From contig CANHBE010000143.1 in assembly GCA_947458575.1 (NCBI GenBank), forward strand, positions 1 through 6,918: a DNA stretch of 6,918 bases. The letters are read 5' to 3'. A model generated the notes under the pieces. The model did not search any database. It saw nothing but the letters and a program-made list of their open reading frames with translations, and was not told the DNA's origin. The position numbers and the translations under genes were made by a program. The DNA is from Flavobacteriaceae bacterium. GTDB lineage: Bacteria; Bacteroidota; Bacteroidia; Flavobacteriales; Flavobacteriaceae. This document shows, in pieces, positions 5,153 through 6,918 of the stretch; position 1 is the stretch's first letter, and every line of letters starts with the position of its first letter.

Positions 5153-6918
5153 ATGAAATTAAATTTTACTCCTTTTTTTGTTATTTTTTTCTGTGTCTTT
5201 TTCACGCAGCCTTGTTTTGCTCAGCCACCTAACGACACGTGTCCAACTGCCCAATCACTGGTAGTGGAAGTAGGTAGTTGTACTTCTATTTTGTATACAA
5301 ATGTTGCGGCAACTACTATTGGAAACCCAACAACACCAGCATGTTGGTTACCCAATACAATGAGCAATACCGTGTGGTTTTCATTTATAGCAACTGTCGG
5401 AGATGTCGAAATTTCAACAAATTTTGCTGGGACTTTAGCAAACACACAGATAGCTATTTTCAGTGGTACTTGTGGCGCACTGACCCAAATTGGTTGTCAA
5501 GAGGATGTTAATACGGCTGGAGGATTACTGCACGCATCCCTTATTCTTCATGGATTAACAATCGGAAACACCTATTACATTGCTGTTGATGGCAATGGAA
5601 ATACAACAGGAACATTTGGCGTTTGCATTCAAGAAACTTTACCTGTCGGTCCGCCATTGCCAATTCAAGACTGCACCGGTGCTCAAACGCTATGCAACCT
5701 TGCGCCAATATCGGTGCCAGACGGAACCGGCGCAGTTGGCTCTTCGCAGGAAGCACCAACTTGTTTTGGTGCTCCAGGAGAAAGGGCTGCACAATGGTAT
5801 ACATTCACCGCAGCAACTTCTGGAATATTAGCATTCACAATAATTCCAACTACTTCTATCGATTATGATTTTGCAATTTTCAATACTACTAATGGGTGTA
5901 TTGGAACTGAGATTTCATGCAATTGGAGTGGAGTTCTTGGAGCAAACGGCACAACCGGATTAGGTTGCACCGGAATTCAATGTAATCCAACGTTGGCAGT
6001 AACGGCGGGTCAAACATATACCATCTTAGTTGATCGCTTTACTGCAGCTTCGAACGCCGGATTTAATTTAGACTTTACCGGCACCACCGCCGCATTCGCA
6101 AGTCCAACCCCAACCTTTACAGCAACAACTTCATGTATAGGAAGTCCAACGCAATTTACCAACACAACCAATGGAAATTACACTTACAGTTGGAATTTTG
6201 GGGATGGCTTCACTTCAAATATCGAAAATCCATCACACACTTACGCAACAAGTGGTACCTTTTCCGTTACTTTGTTGTTGACAGCGGTACCGGGAGGATG
6301 TCAAAATTCTGTTAGTATACCAGTAACCGTAAATCCTCTTCCTACGGTCAGTGCTGGAACAGGGGGAACCGTATGTTCGGGAGCTTGCCTAAACCTTAGT
6401 GGCCTAACAAATGCTGTCGGATCGACGGGTCCGCTACTTTTTTCCAATAATACAACCTTCACTATTCCAGACGATTTGGTAAGTGGAGTCACTTCCCCAA
6501 TTAATGTAAGTGGAGTTTCTCCCGCCAACATTTCAGCATCATCTATTGCATCTGTTTGCATTAATATTACTCATGGTTGGGATGAAGATTTAGACGTTTT
6601 TCTTCAATGCCCCAATGGAACACAAATAGAATTATCTACAGATAATGGAAACACTGGCGATAACTACACGAATACTTGCTTTTCTCCTTCTGCAATTAAT
6701 GTAATTGGAACAGCGGGAAATAATACATCGCCTTTTACTGGGACATTCGCTCCCGAACAGTCTTTTGCACTCCTGAATGGCTGTAATGCAAATGGCACAT
6801 GGCAATTGTTTGTGAGGGACGATGCGGCTATAATATCAGGAACTATCGACAATTGGTCTATTACGTTCAATAATGCCATCCCTGCTTTTAATTGGACTCC
6901 AACTGCAGCGATGACTAA
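5153..6918 (+). CDS. Large secreted PKD / P-domain protein, probable T9SS adhesin-like cargo (3' end outside window)
   Basis: The frame from ATG 5153 stays open for 588 codons and runs off the window. The signal peptide is MKLNFTPFFVIFFCVFFTQP-CFA (cleavage before Q24). Two related beta-rich modules follow, about 25-163 and 172-316. Each opens with a Cys-x-x-Ala-Gln or Cys-x-Gly-Ala-Gln element (C30, C174), has an aromatic core strand (VWFSF 74-78; WYTF 215-218) and closes with a Tyr-x-Ile-x-Val-Asp strand (YYIAVD 141-146; TYTILVD 288-294). This resembles pre-peptidase C-terminal (PPC)-type sandwiches. A PKD domain spans about 319-393 (YSWNFGDG with W347, D351; then HTYATSGTFSVTL). A proprotein-convertase P-domain spans about 434-572 (TFTIPD, HGWDEDLDVFLQCPNGT at 474-490, GTWQLFVRD, IDNWSITF). 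Twenty-one cysteines in the visible mature part suggest disulfides outside the cytoplasm. No protease active site is visible. Similar Flavobacterium proteins are often very long and end in a T9SS type B (gliding-associated) sorting domain; that is a prediction here. Likely roles are adhesion or surface binding. Confidence 0.9.
   Translation, partial: MKLNFTPFFVIFFCVFFTQPCFAQPPNDTCPTAQSLVVEVGSCTSILYTNVAATTIGNPTTPACWLPNTMSNTVWFSFIATVGDVEISTNFAGTLANTQIAIFSGTCGALTQIGCQEDVNTAGGLLHASLILHGLTIGNTYYIAVDGNGNTTGTFGVCIQETLPVGPPLPIQDCTGAQTLCNLAPISVPDGTGAVGSSQEAPTCFGAPGERAAQWYTFTAATSGILAFTIIPTTSIDYDFAIFNTTNGCIGTEISCNWSGVLGANGTTGLGCTGIQCNPTLAVTAGQTYTILVDRFTAASNAGFNLDFTGTTAAFASPTPTFTATTSCIGSPTQFTNTTNGNYTYSWNFGDGFTSNIENPSHTYATSGTFSVTLLLTAVPGGCQNSVSIPVTVNPLPTVSAGTGGTVCSGACLNLSGLTNAVGSTGPLLFSNNTTFTIPDDLVSGVTSPINVSGVSPANISASSIASVCINITHGWDEDLDVFLQCPNGTQIELSTDNGNTGDNYTNTCFSPSAINVIGTAGNNTSPFTGTFAPEQSFALLNGCNANGTWQLFVRDDAAIISGTIDNWSITFNNAIPAFNWTPTAAMT

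Noticed and set aside
5195..5225. Lipoprotein signal at C21 of the large protein or C13 of the M1 peptidase
   Set aside because: The residues before these cysteines do not form a lipobox; both fit signal peptidase I cleavage before Gln.
5221..6879. Several open frames of 60-87 codons on both strands within the right-hand region
   Set aside because: They are out of frame with the 588-codon PKD/P-domain reading frame starting at 5153, which accounts for all this DNA.
1..6918. A new defence or mobile system spanning the window
   Set aside because: The genes are housekeeping, envelope-protease and secreted-protein types; no nuclease, helicase, reverse transcriptase, toxin-antitoxin or integrase is visible.

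Overview
The window looks like chromosomal DNA from the Bacteroidota, most likely a Flavobacterium or close relative. The DNA is AT-rich. Two genes encode secreted proteins with flavobacterial traits: short Lys-rich signal peptides ending in A-Q, and a C-terminal type IX secretion (T9SS) sorting domain. The promoter-like sites fit the flavobacterial pattern TTG / TAnnTTTG rather than the sigma-70 pattern.

Layout. Bases 1-710 (minus strand) hold the N-terminal 236 codons of seryl-tRNA synthetase (serS), cut by the window edge. A 200-bp divergent spacer follows. At 911-2854 (plus) is a secreted M1-family zinc metallopeptidase with a T9SS type A sorting domain. A compact hairpin overlapping a promoter-like site separates it from rseP (2930-4270, plus), an inner-membrane site-2 protease. 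A well-formed flavobacterial promoter then drives tRNA-Asn(GTT) at 4354-4427, closed by a strong hairpin terminator. About 400 bp of AT-rich DNA without a convincing gene follows and carries several palindromes. The right end holds a two-gene unit. The first gene is a small secreted protein of unknown function (4876-5142). Ten bases later begins a large cysteine-rich surface or secreted protein (5153 to the window edge, 588 codons visible) with two related beta-sandwich modules, a PKD domain and a proprotein-convertase P-domain. This large reading frame has no stop before the window edge, so a search for closed reading frames would miss it and show only out-of-frame shadows.

How the parts relate. 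serS and tRNA-Asn are housekeeping translation genes. The M1 peptidase and the P-domain protein are probably T9SS cargo, although the sorting domain of the latter lies outside the window. RseP is an envelope-stress or regulatory protease. I see no evidence that these form one pathway. The least-described part is the small secreted protein plus multidomain adhesin-like pair with its long, palindrome-rich leader. I found no CRISPR array, insertion sequence, phage gene or defence system.
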